Shown one piece after another: positions 17,876-27,289 of a stretch of DNA of 64,000 nt. The stretch is from Phycicoccus sp. Soil748. GTDB taxonomy: Bacteria > Actinomycetota > Actinomycetes > Actinomycetales > Dermatophilaceae. Location: the NCBI RefSeq assembly GCF_001428025.1, contig NZ_LMSC01000005.1:227964-291963 (forward strand), in the 5' to 3' direction. A program made the translations under genes and the position numbers. Position 1 is the first letter of the stretch. Every line of letters begins with the position of its first letter. Under the pieces are notes generated by a model. The model saw only the letters and a list, made by a program, of their open reading frames with translations, made no database searches and was not told the DNA's origin.

Positions 17876-19618
17876 TCAGACGGTGGTCAGGTCGCTCATC
17901 GCGGCCCGTATGCGGCCGAGGCGCTCGGCTGCGGTGGCGCGCGCGGCGGCGAGGGCGTCCGCACCGTCGACGGGCTCGATGACCTCGAGGTAGACCTTGA
18001 GCTTGGGTTCGGTGCCCGAAGGCCGCACGATGACCCGCGAGTCGTCCTCGAGGTGGTAGCGCAGGCCGTCGGTGGGCGGAAGCGCGTCGCTGCCGAGGGC
18101 CAGGTCGTCGGTGCGGGCCACCGCGAGACCGGCCACCTCGGTGGGCGGCTGCTCACGCAGACGGGCCATGACGGCGTCGATGAGGGACAGGTCGGCCACC
18201 CGGACCGAGAAGGAGTCGGTGGCGTGCACGCCGTGCTCCACGGCGAGGTCGTCGAGCACGTCGGTGAGCACCCGCCCCCGCGCCTTGAGCGTGGCGGCGA
18301 GCTCGGCGACCATCAGGCAGGCGCTGACGCCGTCCTTGTCGCGGACGTGTCCGGGGTCGACGCAGTAGCCGAGGGCCTCCTCGTAGCCGTAGCGCAGGCC
18401 CTCGACCCGGGCGATCCACTTGAAGCCGGTGAGGGTCTCCTCGTGCCGGATCCCTGCCTTCCTGGCCATCGCGGCCAGCAGCCGCGACGAGACGATGGAG
18501 TTGGCGAACACCGCGTCCGGCTCGACGCCGCGGGAGAGGATGTGGTGCCCGAGCAGGGCGCCCACCTCATCGCCGCGGAGCATCCGCCAGTCGGTGCCCC
18601 CGTCGTCCGGCCCACCCTGGACCGTGAAGGGCACGGCGACGGCGCAGCGGTCGGCGTCGGGGTCGTTGGCGAGCACGATGTCGGGCCCGATCTCGCGGGC
18701 GAGGTCGAGGGCGGCGTCGATCGCGCCGGGCTCCTCGGGGTTCGGGAACGACACGGTGGGGAAGGCGGCGTCGGGCTGGCGCTGGGTCTCCACGGGGACC
18801 GGCGAGGGGAAGCCGGCCCGCTCGAAGACGCGCAGCAGGGTGTCGCTGCCCACCCCGTGCAGGGCGGTGTGGACGACGTCGATGTCGCGCGGGCTGTCCG
18901 GGGCGACGACCGACGCGGTGGCGTCGACATAGTCCTCGAGGACGTCGTTGCCGAGGGTCTGCCAGCCGTCGTCGGCCAGGGGGACGTCGGTGACCGCCTG
19001 GACGCGGGCGATCTGGCCGGCGATGTCGCTGTCGGAGGGCGGGACGATCTGCGAGCCGTCGCCGAGGTAGACCTTGTAGCCGTTGTCCTGCGGCGGGTTG
19101 TGGCTCGCGGTGACCATGACGCCGGCGTCGGCGCCGAGGTGCCGGATCGCGAACGCCAGCACGGGGGTGGGCAGCGGGTGGGGGAGCACGGCCGCGTGGC
19201 CGCCGCTGCCGACCGTGACCGCCGCGGTGTCGCGGGCGAAGACGTCGGAGTTGGTGCGGGCGTCGTAGCCGACGACCACGAACGGCTCCGGCTTGCTCTG
19301 GCGCAGGTAGGCAGCGAGGCCGGCTGCCGCACGGATGACCACCGAGCGGTTCATCCGGTTGGGCCCCGCCCCGATGGCCCCGCGCAGGCCGGCCGTGCCG
19401 AACTCCAGCATCCCCGAGAAGCGGTCCTCGAGGTCCGCGACGGCAGCTGCGTCGCCCTCCTTGGCGCGGGCCAGCACCTGCCCGAGCTCGACCCGCGTCT
19501 CGTGGTCCGGGTCGTCGTCGACCCACTCCTGGGCCGCGTCGATGAGCTCTTGCGCTCGGCTGTCCGCGGACCCGCCCTCGCTGCCGTGTCTGGCCTCGTA
19601 GCTCGCCTCGTGGGTCAT
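17876..19618 (-). CDS. Phosphosugar mutase (phosphoglucomutase/phosphomannomutase, PmmB-like)
   Basis: A 580-residue alpha-D-phosphohexomutase. The phosphoserine loop TASHNPPQDNGYKVY, the magnesium loop DPDADR, the sugar-specificity segment EEALGYCVDP, and the phosphate-binding RPSGTEPKLKVY are all present in order. Family members move phosphate between C1 and C6 of glucose or mannose; some act on ribose phosphates, which would suit the neighbouring nucleoside phosphorylases. The start ATG 19618 has AAAGGA 9 nt upstream. It follows the purine nucleoside phosphorylase gene by 14 bp, a pairing also found in mycobacteria (deoD-pmmB). Confidence 0.92.
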   Translation of the reverse strand: MTHEASYEARHGSEGGSADSRAQELIDAAQEWVDDDPDHETRVELGQVLARAKEGDAAAVADLEDRFSGMLEFGTAGLRGAIGAGPNRMNRSVVIRAAAGLAAYLRQSKPEPFVVVGYDARTNSDVFARDTAAVTVGSGGHAAVLPHPLPTPVLAFAIRHLGADAGVMVTASHNPPQDNGYKVYLGDGSQIVPPSDSDIAGQIARVQAVTDVPLADDGWQTLGNDVLEDYVDATASVVAPDSPRDIDVVHTALHGVGSDTLLRVFERAGFPSPVPVETQRQPDAAFPTVSFPNPEEPGAIDAALDLAREIGPDIVLANDPDADRCAVAVPFTVQGGPDDGGTDWRMLRGDEVGALLGHHILSRGVEPDAVFANSIVSSRLLAAMARKAGIRHEETLTGFKWIARVEGLRYGYEEALGYCVDPGHVRDKDGVSACLMVAELAATLKARGRVLTDVLDDLAVEHGVHATDSFSVRVADLSLIDAVMARLREQPPTEVAGLAVARTDDLALGSDALPPTDGLRYHLEDDSRVIVRPSGTEPKLKVYLEVIEPVDGADALAAARATAAERLGRIRAAMSDLTTV

Positions 19619-19632
19619 GGGCACTGGTCCTT

Positions 19633-20508
19633 TCAGAGGGAGGCGACGACGGCGGCGAGGAGGCGGCCGCAACGCCCGGCGGCGGCCTGCCCGGCCTCGA
19701 TGACCTCGTCGTGGGAGAGCGGCTGGTCGCTGATGCCTGCGGCGAGGTTGGTGACCAGCGAGATGCCGAGCACCTCCATCCCGGCCTGGCGGGCCGCGAT
19801 GGCCTCCAACGTGGTGGACATGCCCACCAGGTCGCCACCGAGCACCTTGGCCATCCGGACCTCGGCGGGGGTCTCGTAGTGCGGGCCGCGGAACTGGACG
19901 TAGACGCCCTCGTCGAGCTCGGGGTCGACGCTGCGGGCGACCTCGCGCAGGCGTGCGGAGTACAGGTCGGTGAGGTCGACGAAGTTGGCTTCCTCGATGG
20001 GGGAGTGCGCCGTCAGGTTGATGTGGTCGCTGATGAGCACGGGGGTGCCGGGCGCCCAGGCGGGGTTGAGGCCGCCGCTGCCGTTGGTGAGCACGATGGT
20101 CGAGCAGCCTGCAGCCGCGGCCGTGCGCACGGCGTGCACGACCGAGCGGACGCCCTTGCCCTCGTAGAAGTGGGTGCGGGTGCCGTAGACGAGGGCGCGG
20201 CGACCGGTGTCGGCGATCGCCACCGACCGCATGGTGCCCGAGTGACCGGCCACGGCTGTCTTGCCGAAGCCGGGCACGTCGGCGTTGTCGATGGTGGCGA
20301 GCGTCTCGCCGATGCGGTCGCCGGTCTGGCCCCAGCCGGACCCGAGCACCAGGGCGACGTCGTGGCGCTCGGCGCCGCTGCGCTCGGCGATGACAGCGGC
20401 CGCCGCGCGGGCCACTTCGAAGGGGTCGGTCGCGGGGTCCGCCAGGTCGGGGATGGTGCCAGGCGCTCGGGAGGGGGTGCCCGTGGCGGGGCCGGTCTGC
20501 TCAGTCAC
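19633..20508 (-). CDS. Purine-nucleoside phosphorylase
   Basis: A 291-residue trimeric-type (class II) purine-nucleoside phosphorylase. It has the phosphate-binding GSGWGQ, GHSGTM, the YEGKGVRSVVHAVRTA segment, LTNGSGGLNP, and the purine-site region VQFRGPHYETPAEVR ... GGDLVGMSTTLEAIAAR. It cleaves inosine, guanosine and deoxy forms with phosphate. The GTG start at 20508 has TAGTCT 6 nt upstream. It works downstream of adenosine deaminase and the nucleoside importer in this window. Confidence 0.94.
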   Translation of the reverse strand: MTEQTGPATGTPSRAPGTIPDLADPATDPFEVARAAAAVIAERSGAERHDVALVLGSGWGQTGDRIGETLATIDNADVPGFGKTAVAGHSGTMRSVAIADTGRRALVYGTRTHFYEGKGVRSVVHAVRTAAAAGCSTIVLTNGSGGLNPAWAPGTPVLISDHINLTAHSPIEEANFVDLTDLYSARLREVARSVDPELDEGVYVQFRGPHYETPAEVRMAKVLGGDLVGMSTTLEAIAARQAGMEVLGISLVTNLAAGISDQPLSHDEVIEAGQAAAGRCGRLLAAVVASL

Positions 20509-20514
20509 CGGGGC

Positions 20515-20520
20515 AGACTA
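20515..20520 (-). promoter_or_regulatory. Putative -10 box (TAGTCT) of purine-nucleoside phosphorylase
   Basis: The minus-strand TAGTCT ends 6 nt before GTG 20508, a leaderless arrangement. Confidence 0.45.
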
Positions 20521-20605
20521 CCGACGCCCACGGGGTGCGACGTACCGCGACGGCATGAGGCGAGGGGGAGACCGGCCGACGCGGCCGGGATGGTTGGATG
20601 GTTGC

Positions 20606-22012
20606 GTGAATGCGCCTCAGTCCTCGGTGGTCATCCTCGGCGGCGGGCCGGGTGGCTACGAAGCGGCACTGGTCGCCGCCCACCTCGGCGCGGCCGTCAC
20701 CGTCGTCGACCGCGACGGCCTCGGTGGCGCAGCGGTCCTCACCGACTGCGTGCCCAGCAAGACGCTGATCTCCACGGCCGACTTCATGTCGCAGTTCGAG
20801 ACCGCCTCCGACCTCGGCGTCCACCTCGAGGACCACGAGGGCGACGAGGTCGCCGACTCCGTGGCGGAGCTGACCGCGGTCAACCGACGCGTGCTCGCCC
20901 TCGCCGCGGCGCAGTCGCGCGACATCGGCCGCCGGCTGGCCGCCGACGGCGTCGTGGTGCTCGAGGGCACGGGTCGCCTGTTGTCGCCCTCGCGGGTCGA
21001 GGCGACGCTCGCGGACGGCTCGACCCGTGAGCTCGAGGCCGATGTCGTGCTCATCGCCACCGGTGCCACGCCGCGCGTCATGCCCAGCGCCCAGCCCGAC
21101 GGCGAGCGCATCCTCACCTGGCAGCAGATCTACGCCCTGCCCGAGCTGCCCGAGCACCTCGTCGTCGTGGGATCGGGTGTCACCGGTGCCGAGCTCGCCC
21201 AGGCCTACCTCGGCCTCGGGTCGAAGGTCACCCTGGTCTCCTCGCGCGACCGCGTGCTGCCCGGAGAAGACGCCGATGCCGCCACCGTCATCGAGGACGT
21301 CTTCCGCAAGCGCGGGATGGAGGTCCTCGGGCGCTCGCGCATGGCCTCGGTGGAGCGGCAGGGCGACGGTGTCGTCGTCCGGCTCGAGGACGGCCGCGAG
21401 GTCACCGGCACGCACGCGCTGCTCGCCGTGGGCTCGATACCGCAGACCGGCGGGGTCGGACTCGAGGAGGTCGGCGTCGCGCTGCGCGAGTCCGGCCACG
21501 TCACCGTCGACCGGGTCTCGCGCACGTCCGTGCGCGGGGTGTACGCCGCCGGCGACTGCACGGGGGTCCTGCCCCTGGCGTCCGTGGCCGCGATGCAGGG
21601 CCGGATCGCGATGGCCCACGCGCTCGGCGACGCGGTCGCGCCGCTCAACCTGCGCGCGGTCTCCGCCAACATCTTCACCGACCCCGAGATCGCCACGGTC
21701 GGCTTCTCGCAGAAGGACGTCGACGAGGGCACCATCGACGCGACGTCCGTGATGCTGCCGCTGGCCACCAACCCGCGCGCCAAGATGCAGGGCATCACCG
21801 ACGGCTTCGTGAAGCTGTTCGCCCGCAAGGGGGTCGGGACCGTCGTCGGTGGAGTCATCGTGGCTCCCCGGGCCTCCGAGCTGATCTACCCCGTCACCCT
21901 CGCCGTCCAGCACGGCCTCACCGTCGACCAGCTGGCCGGCACCTTCACCGTGTACCCGTCGCTCAGCGGCTCGGTCGCCGAGGCGGCCCGTCAGCTCCAC
22001 CCCACCGACTGA
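20606..22012 (+). CDS. lpdA: LpdA-type NAD(P)H-quinone dehydrogenase (dihydrolipoamide dehydrogenase-like flavoprotein)
   Basis: A 468-residue FAD/NAD-binding protein of the pyridine nucleotide-disulfide reductase fold. It has the FAD motif VVILGGGPGGYEAAL, the NAD motif VVVGSGVTGAELAQ, and GVYAAGDCTG. The usual redox pair CxxxxC is broken: the motif reads GGAAVLTDCVPSK, with only the second Cys, and the C-terminal His-containing TAHPT-type motif is replaced by TVYPSLSG. Both changes match mycobacterial LpdA (Rv3303c), which lacks lipoamide dehydrogenase activity and reduces quinones (from memory). The GTG start at 20606 is divergent from the purine-nucleoside phosphorylase. Confidence 0.92.
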   Translation: MNAPQSSVVILGGGPGGYEAALVAAHLGAAVTVVDRDGLGGAAVLTDCVPSKTLISTADFMSQFETASDLGVHLEDHEGDEVADSVAELTAVNRRVLALAAAQSRDIGRRLAADGVVVLEGTGRLLSPSRVEATLADGSTRELEADVVLIATGATPRVMPSAQPDGERILTWQQIYALPELPEHLVVVGSGVTGAELAQAYLGLGSKVTLVSSRDRVLPGEDADAATVIEDVFRKRGMEVLGRSRMASVERQGDGVVVRLEDGREVTGTHALLAVGSIPQTGGVGLEEVGVALRESGHVTVDRVSRTSVRGVYAAGDCTGVLPLASVAAMQGRIAMAHALGDAVAPLNLRAVSANIFTDPEIATVGFSQKDVDEGTIDATSVMLPLATNPRAKMQGITDGFVKLFARKGVGTVVGGVIVAPRASELIYPVTLAVQHGLTVDQLAGTFTVYPSLSGSVAEAARQLHPTD

Positions 22013-22013
22013 G

Positions 22014-22041
22014 GCGGCCCCGCCCGGGGTGCCGGGGCCGC
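22014..22041 (+). terminator. Hairpin after lpdA
   Basis: GCGGCCCCG (22014-22022) and CGGGGCCGC (22033-22041) form a perfect 9-bp stem with a 10-nt loop, starting 2 nt after the lpdA stop. No T-run follows. Confidence 0.55.
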
Positions 22042-22114
22042 GCGTGGTCGGTAGCGTGCTGGAGCGGCACGTTCCCCCGTGCCGCCCGACGACACCGACC
22101 CGAGAGGCAGTGCC

Positions 22115-22945
22115 ATGGCCGGCGGATGGATGGACAAGTTCAAGGACTACGTCAAGGGCAACCCCGAGCAGGCGGGGTCTGCCATCGAGAAGGTCGAGGA
22201 CCTCATCGACCAGCGCACGGGCGGGAAGTACGCCGACAAGGTCGACCAGGGGGGCGACGTGCTGCGCGACAAGCTGGGCCTCCCGCCGCAGGCCGACCAG
22301 CCCGCGGACCAGCCGGGTGCCCAGCCCGGTACGCCGCCCGCTACGCCTGCCGGTCCTGGACCGGTCGAGCAGTCGGGTCAGGCGCCCTCGGTGGACGGCC
22401 CGGCAGGGTCGCCCGCCGAGCACGAGCCCACCTCGACGCCGACGGGCCAGGTCTCCGAGGAACAGGTGATGCCGGCGCCACCCACGCCCGACACCGTGCC
22501 GGAGCCCGGCCCCTCACCGGTGCCCGAGCCGGGGCCGTCGCCCATCCCTGAGCCCGGTCCGGCGCCCGTCCCCGAGCCGAGCCCGTCCCCGATCCCCGAG
22601 CCCGGGCCGGAGCCGGCGCCGTCACCGGACGGACCGACCTCCAGCGGCGACCGGGACGCCGGCAGCACCCAGCCGGTGCAGGGGTCCGTACCGGTCCCGG
22701 AGCCGGACACCAACGACCCGCAGGAGCCGGGGTCGCTCGAGGAGGGGGCGCTCGTCCAAGGCGACGCCGACCGGGTGGGCCAGCCCGGGGGCCCGATGGA
22801 CCCTGCGGGGGTCGAGCCGACCCAGCCGTCGCAGCACCGGGACGGGCTGCCCCAGGGTGGCACGACGCAGCAGGGCGAGCCGCAGACCGGCGACGCGGTG
22901 CCCGGTGGCAAGCAGCCTGACGACGGCGGTCCCGGCCGGGGCTGA
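22115..22945 (+). CDS. Rv0909-family antitoxin-like protein with long Pro/Glu-rich tail
   Basis: A 276-residue protein. Residues 1-60 (WMDKFKDYVKGNPEQAG ... VEDLIDQRTGGKYADKVDQG) match small actinobacterial proteins annotated as antitoxins, which are normally 60-90 residues. The rest is a low-complexity, proline- and glutamate-rich tail. It has imperfect 8-residue units of the type PEPGPSPV at about residues 128-170 and no predicted fold. No toxin gene is adjacent: a hairpin follows lpdA upstream and a terminator follows this gene. The acidic, Pro-rich tail suggests a secreted or surface-spanning linker, but no signal peptide is seen. Function is unknown; antitoxin is a label by similarity only. 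Confidence 0.75.
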   Translation: MAGGWMDKFKDYVKGNPEQAGSAIEKVEDLIDQRTGGKYADKVDQGGDVLRDKLGLPPQADQPADQPGAQPGTPPATPAGPGPVEQSGQAPSVDGPAGSPAEHEPTSTPTGQVSEEQVMPAPPTPDTVPEPGPSPVPEPGPSPIPEPGPAPVPEPSPSPIPEPGPEPAPSPDGPTSSGDRDAGSTQPVQGSVPVPEPDTNDPQEPGSLEEGALVQGDADRVGQPGGPMDPAGVEPTQPSQHRDGLPQGGTTQQGEPQTGDAVPGGKQPDDGGPGRG

Positions 22946-22998
22946 CCGACCGGTGCGCCCCGTACCCGCACGACGAAGGCACGACGAAGGCTGCACGA

Positions 22999-23032
22999 CG
23001 AAGGCCCGGTCCCCTCGGGGGCCGGGCCTTCG
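22999..23032. terminator. Strong bidirectional hairpin between antitoxin-like gene and accA
   Basis: CGAAGGCCCGG-T-CCCC (22999-23014) pairs with GGGG-G-CCGGGCCTTCG (23017-23032), a 16-bp stem with a single G-U pair. The pairing extends outward (GCACGA / CGTGC). Three direct copies of ACGACGAAGGC lead into it (22970-23004). It lies between two convergent genes. Confidence 0.8.
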
Positions 23033-23059
23033 TGCTGCGTGCGGGTGGGGTCGCCCGGG

Positions 23060-24865
23060 TCAGTCCTTGATCTCGGCGATGACGGCGCCGTTGGTGACCG
23101 TCTGGCCGACCTCGGCGGTGAGCCCGGTGACGGTGCCGGCCTTGTGGGCATTGATGGGCTGCTCCATCTTCATCGCCTCGAGCACGACGACCAGCTCGCC
23201 CTGGGCGACCTGCTGGCCCTCCTCGACGGCGATCTTGACGATGGTGCCCTGCATGGGCGCGGTGAGGGAGTCGCCGGACGCCGCGGCGCCGGCCTTGGAG
23301 CCGCCCGAACGGCGCGGAGCCTTCTTCTTCGCCGCCGCACCGCCACCGCCGAGGGAGAGCCCGCCGGGCAGGACGACCTCGAGGCGCTTGCCGCCCACCT
23401 CGACGACGACGCTCTGCCGCTCCCCGGACTCCTCGGGCAGCTCGGGAGCCGTGCCCGACCACGCGGGGATCTGGTTGTCGAACTCGGTCTCGATCCAGCG
23501 GGTGTGCACGGTGAACGGCTTGTCGCCCTTGGGGGCGAAGGCGGGGTCGGCCACGACAGCACGGTGGAACGGCAGGACCGTGGGCATGCCCTCGACGACG
23601 AACTCGGCCAGCGCGCGGCGCGAGCGCTGGAGCGCCTGGTGGCGGTCGCGGCCGGTGATGACGAGCTTGGCGAGCATCGAGTCGAACGCGCCGCCGATGA
23701 CGTCGCCCTCGACGACACCGGAGTCGAGCCGGACGCCGGGGCCCGACGGCGGCTGGAACGAGGCGACGACACCGGGAGCGGGCAGGAAGTTGCGGCCGGC
23801 GTCCTCGCCGTTGATGCGGAACTCGATCGAGTGGCCGACGGGGGCGGGGTCGTCGTAGCCGAGGGCCTCACCGTTCGCGATGCGGAACTGCTCGCGCACC
23901 AGGTCGATGCCGGTGACCTCCTCGGAGACGCAGTGCTCGACCTGCAGGCGGGTGTTGACCTCGAGGAAGGAGATCCGCCCGTCCTGGGCGACGAGGAACT
24001 CGCACGTCCCGGCGCCGGTGTAGCCGGCCTCCGAGAGGATCGCCTTCGACGCGCGGACGAGCTCGGCGTTCTGCTCGTCCGACAGGAACGGCGCGGGCGC
24101 CTCCTCGACGAGCTTCTGGTGGCGGCGCTGCAGCGAGCAGTCACGGGTGGAGACGACGACGACGTTGCCGTGCTGGTCCGCCAGGCACTGGGTCTCGACG
24201 TGGCGCGGGCGGTCGAGGTACTGCTCGACGAAGCACTCACCGCGACCGAAGGCGGCGACCGCCTCGCGCGTCGCGGACTCGAACAGCTCGGGGATCTCCT
24301 CGATCGTGCGGGCCACCTTGAGGCCGCGACCGCCGCCGCCGTATGCCGCCTTGATGGCGACGGGGAGGCCGTGCTCCTTCGCGAACGCGACCACCTCGTC
24401 GGCGCCCTCGACGGGGTCGGGCGTGCCGGCCACCAGGGGGGCGTTGGCCCGCGACGCGATGTGGCGCGCCTTGACCTTGTCGCCCAGGGAGTCGATGGCC
24501 TCGGGGGAGGGGCCGATCCAGGTCAGCCCGGCGTCGATGACGGCCTGGGCGAAGGAGGCGTTCTCGGCGAGGAACCCGTAGCCGGGGTGCACGGCGTCGG
24601 CGCCGGACTTGCGTGCCACCTCGATGAGCTTCTCCTGCACGAGGTAGGAGTCGCCCGGGGTGGTGCCGCCGAGCGCCCAGGCCTCGTCCGCCACCCGCAC
24701 GTGCAACGCGTCGCGGTCCGGATCGGCATACACGGCAACCGAACCGAGGCCGCTGTCGGCGCACGCCCGCGCGATGCGCACGGCGATCTCGCCGCGGTTG
24801 GCGATGAGGACCTTCGTGATGGGGCGGGGGCTCGGCTTCGTCGTCGAGTCGGGAGAGGGCACCAT
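23060..24865 (-). CDS. Acyl-CoA carboxylase alpha subunit (biotin carboxylase plus biotin carrier)
   Basis: A 601-residue protein with an N-terminal biotin carboxylase ([26 protein letters not shown], the ATP-grasp loop [25 protein letters not shown]) and a C-terminal biotin carrier domain. The biotin-accepting lysine is K566 in EAMKM. A flexible Ala/Lys/Gly linker ([14 protein letters not shown]) joins them. It corresponds to mycobacterial AccA3, which serves several carboxyltransferase partners; two beta subunits (32.3 and 39.4 kb) and an epsilon subunit are in this window. BirA at 41 kb would biotinylate it. ATG 24865 has a minus-strand TAGGCT 7 nt upstream. Confidence 0.95.
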   Translation of the reverse strand: MVPSPDSTTKPSPRPITKVLIANRGEIAVRIARACADSGLGSVAVYADPDRDALHVRVADEAWALGGTTPGDSYLVQEKLIEVARKSGADAVHPGYGFLAENASFAQAVIDAGLTWIGPSPEAIDSLGDKVKARHIASRANAPLVAGTPDPVEGADEVVAFAKEHGLPVAIKAAYGGGGRGLKVARTIEEIPELFESATREAVAAFGRGECFVEQYLDRPRHVETQCLADQHGNVVVVSTRDCSLQRRHQKLVEEAPAPFLSDEQNAELVRASKAILSEAGYTGAGTCEFLVAQDGRISFLEVNTRLQVEHCVSEEVTGIDLVREQFRIANGEALGYDDPAPVGHSIEFRINGEDAGRNFLPAPGVVASFQPPSGPGVRLDSGVVEGDVIGGAFDSMLAKLVITGRDRHQALQRSRRALAEFVVEGMPTVLPFHRAVVADPAFAPKGDKPFTVHTRWIETEFDNQIPAWSGTAPELPEESGERQSVVVEVGGKRLEVVLPGGLSLGGGGAAAKKKAPRRSGGSKAGAAASGDSLTAPMQGTIVKIAVEEGQQVAQGELVVVLEAMKMEQPINAHKAGTVTGLTAEVGQTVTNGAVIAEIKD

Positions 24866-24872
24866 GCGGCGG

Positions 24873-24878
24873 AGCCTA
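24873..24878 (-). promoter_or_regulatory. Putative -10 box (TAGGCT) of carboxylase alpha subunit
   Basis: The minus-strand TAGGCT ends 7 nt before ATG 24865, fixing the likely leaderless start. Confidence 0.5.
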
Positions 24879-24947
24879 GCCCGTTTCCCCGACGGCACCC
24901 CCACCTGCCGGGTGTGGCCTCGGCGACACCCCGCAGCAGGCGGGCCC

Positions 24948-24953
24948 TAGGGT
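24948..24953 (+). promoter_or_regulatory. Putative -10 box (TAGGGT) of tryptophan dioxygenase
   Basis: TAGGGT ends 7 nt before ATG 24961. This favours that codon over GTG 24952, which would overlap the box. Confidence 0.5.
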
Positions 24954-24960
24954 GAGCGGC

Positions 24961-25863
24961 ATGAGCACGGAGGAGCACGCCAGCGGGACCCCGGACGAGC
25001 TGACCGGCAGCGCCGTGGACGACGGCAGGTCGATCAGGCAGATCGAGGAGGGGGTCCAGCGCGACTTCTCCCAGTCGATGTCCTACGGCTCCTACCTCGG
25101 CCTCGACCAGCTGCTGGCGTCGCAGCACCCGCGTAGCGAGCCGCCCCAGCACGACGAGCTGCTGTTCATCATCCAGCACCAGACGTCCGAGCTCTGGCTC
25201 AAGCTGATGCTGCACGAGCTGCGCTCGGCGCGGGCGCTGCTCGCGACCGATGACCTCGCCCCTGCGCTCAAGCGGATCGCGCGCGTCAAGCACATCCAGC
25301 AGACCCTCACCGGCCAGTGGTCGGTGCTCGCGACGCTGACCCCGAGCGAGTACGCCGAGATCCGCCCCTTCCTCGCCACGAGCTCGGGCTTCCAGTCCTG
25401 GCAGTACCGCGCCGTGGAGTTCCTGCTCGGCAACAAGAACGCCGACATGGTGCGGGTGTTCGACCACGACGAGACGGCCCGGGCGATGCTGGCCGAGCTG
25501 CTCGACGAGCCGAGCCTCTACGACGAGTTCCTGCGCTACCTGTCCCGCCACGGGTACGCCGTCCCCGCCGAGCTGCTCGACCGCGACTTCAGCCAGCCCT
25601 ACCGGCTCGACGAGCGACTGGTCGACACGTTCGCGGCGGTCTACGCCTCGCCGTCGGAGCACTGGGGCGTCTACGAGACCTGCGAGGAGCTCGTCGACGT
25701 GGAGGACAACTTCCAGCAGTGGCGGTTCCGCCACCTGCAGGTGGTCACACGCACGATCGGGCACAAGAAGGGCACGGGGGGCAGCTCGGGTGTGGACTTC
25801 CTACGCCGGGCGCTGGACCTGACCTTCTTCCCCGAGCTGTACGCCGTCCGCACCCGCGTCTGA
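24961..25863 (+). CDS. kynA: Tryptophan 2,3-dioxygenase
   Basis: A 300-residue heme dioxygenase that opens the indole ring of L-tryptophan to N-formylkynurenine. Family motifs are YGSYLGLDQLL near residue 40, FIIQHQTSELWLKLMLHE near 65, FQSWQYRAVEFLLGNKN near 143, and RFRHLQVVTRTIGHKKGTGGS near 258 with the substrate-binding GTGGSSG loop. The protein is standard length. No kynureninase or formamidase gene is adjacent, so the rest of the pathway lies elsewhere. It is divergent from the carboxylase alpha subunit. Confidence 0.95.
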   Translation: MSTEEHASGTPDELTGSAVDDGRSIRQIEEGVQRDFSQSMSYGSYLGLDQLLASQHPRSEPPQHDELLFIIQHQTSELWLKLMLHELRSARALLATDDLAPALKRIARVKHIQQTLTGQWSVLATLTPSEYAEIRPFLATSSGFQSWQYRAVEFLLGNKNADMVRVFDHDETARAMLAELLDEPSLYDEFLRYLSRHGYAVPAELLDRDFSQPYRLDERLVDTFAAVYASPSEHWGVYETCEELVDVEDNFQQWRFRHLQVVTRTIGHKKGTGGSSGVDFLRRALDLTFFPELYAVRTRV

Positions 25864-25903
25864 CGGCTGAGTTCTGGGCCGGGTCGGGAGGTCCGGTGCC
25901 GGG

Positions 25904-27289
25904 TCAGTCCCGGTCGGGGAGCCAGCCGTCCGGGCCGGTGGACCCGGCGGCGTACTCCTCGAGCGGGACGTTGCCCTTCTCCCAGGCCTCGATGACCGGC
26001 GCCATCACCCGCCAGCACTCCTCGGCCGCGTCACCCCGCACCGTGAGCAGCTGGCTGCCGTCGAGGACCTGGGCGAGCACCTCGCCGTAGGCCTGCATCC
26101 GGGGCGCCGCGAGCGTGGCCGTCAGGGTCTTCTGCTCCAGGTCGAGCGGGTCGCCCTCGGCGTTCATCGTCAGCGTGAGCGACACGGCACCCGGCTTGAG
26201 GTCGATGGTGAGGCGGTCGCTGCCGGAGCTGCCGGCGAACCCGGTGGGCAGGTGGGGCACGTCCCGAAGGTGGGCCACGACGTGCTTGCGCGGCGCCCCC
26301 AGGGCCTTGCCGCTGCGCAGCACGAACGGCACGCCGGCCCACCGGTTGTTGCGCACCTCGAGGGTCACCTGGGCGAGCGTCTCGGTGCCACGCCCGGGGT
26401 CGACACCCTCTTCTCCGACGTAGTCCGGCACCGTGCGCTGTCCGATCGTGCCCGCGGTGTACCGGGCGCGGCGTGAGGACCGCTTCGGGGAGCCGCCCCA
26501 GACCCGGGTGGCGCGCAGGACCTGGACCTTCTGGTCGCGCAGCTCCTGGGCGTCGAGGGTGGCGATCGACTCCATCGCGAACAGCGACATGATCTGCAGC
26601 AGGTGGCTCTGCAGCATGTCCTTGAGAGCACCCGCGCCGTCGTAGTAGCCGGCCCGGCCCTCCAGCGCCAGGTCCTCGTCGTAGACGATCTCGACCCGCT
26701 CGATGTGCTCGGCGTTCCAGATCGGCGCCAGCACGCGGTTGGCGAAGCGCAGCCCCACGAGGTTGAACACCGTCCCGACGCCGAGGAAGTGGTCGATCCG
26801 GAAGATGTCCTCCTCGCCGACGATCCGGTGCAGCAGCGCGTTGAGGTCGGCGGCGCTGGCGCGGTCGGTGCCGAACGGCTTCTCCAGGGCCAGGCGGGTG
26901 GTCTCCGGCAGGTCGAGGTGCTGCAGCAGCTCGCACACCTTGACCGTCACCTGGGGCGGCAGCGCGAAGAAGATCACCAGGGGGCCGTCACCGCAGTGGG
27001 TCACGAGGGCCTGCAGCGCGTCCTGGTCGAGGAGGTCGGTCTTGCGGTACTCCGCGTGCCGGGTGACCTCGCGCGTCACCGCCGCGGGCGCCTCGACGGT
27101 GGAGAACGATTCCTCGATCCGGGCCTGCCACTGGTCGGCGGAGAGGTCGACCCGGTCGGCGCCGACGACGCGGACCCGGCGTTCGCGCTCGACGGCGAGC
27201 AGGCTCGCGAGCCCGGGCAGCAGCAGCCGGTGGGTCAGGTCACCTCCTGCGCCGAGGATGAGCAACGTCGTCCCGGGTGCGGTGGCCAT
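25904..27289 (-). CDS. Glucose-6-phosphate dehydrogenase
   Basis: A 461-residue enzyme of the G6PD family. The N-terminal NADP loop reads LLILGAGGDLTHRLLLPGL, close to the usual GASGDLAxRKL. The substrate lysine motif is ALEKPFGTD and the active-site motif RIDHFLGVG. The later RSGKALG and YYDGAGALKDMLQSHLLQ blocks are also present. Phe replaces the usual Tyr in RIDHYLG and the downstream Lys is missing, so it is a divergent paralogue. No 6-phosphogluconolactonase or gluconate dehydrogenase genes are nearby; it stands alone, divergent from a PfkB kinase. Its main substrate could be another hexose phosphate. Confidence 0.88.
   Translation of the reverse strand: MATAPGTTLLILGAGGDLTHRLLLPGLASLLAVERERRVRVVGADRVDLSADQWQARIEESFSTVEAPAAVTREVTRHAEYRKTDLLDQDALQALVTHCGDGPLVIFFALPPQVTVKVCELLQHLDLPETTRLALEKPFGTDRASAADLNALLHRIVGEEDIFRIDHFLGVGTVFNLVGLRFANRVLAPIWNAEHIERVEIVYDEDLALEGRAGYYDGAGALKDMLQSHLLQIMSLFAMESIATLDAQELRDQKVQVLRATRVWGGSPKRSSRRARYTAGTIGQRTVPDYVGEEGVDPGRGTETLAQVTLEVRNNRWAGVPFVLRSGKALGAPRKHVVAHLRDVPHLPTGFAGSSGSDRLTIDLKPGAVSLTLTMNAEGDPLDLEQKTLTATLAAPRMQAYGEVLAQVLDGSQLLTVRGDAAEECWRVMAPVIEAWEKGNVPLEEYAAGSTGPDGWLPDRD

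Noticed and set aside
22115-22945. Complete toxin-antitoxin module
   Set aside because: Only an antitoxin-like domain is present; no toxin gene lies on either side before the terminators.
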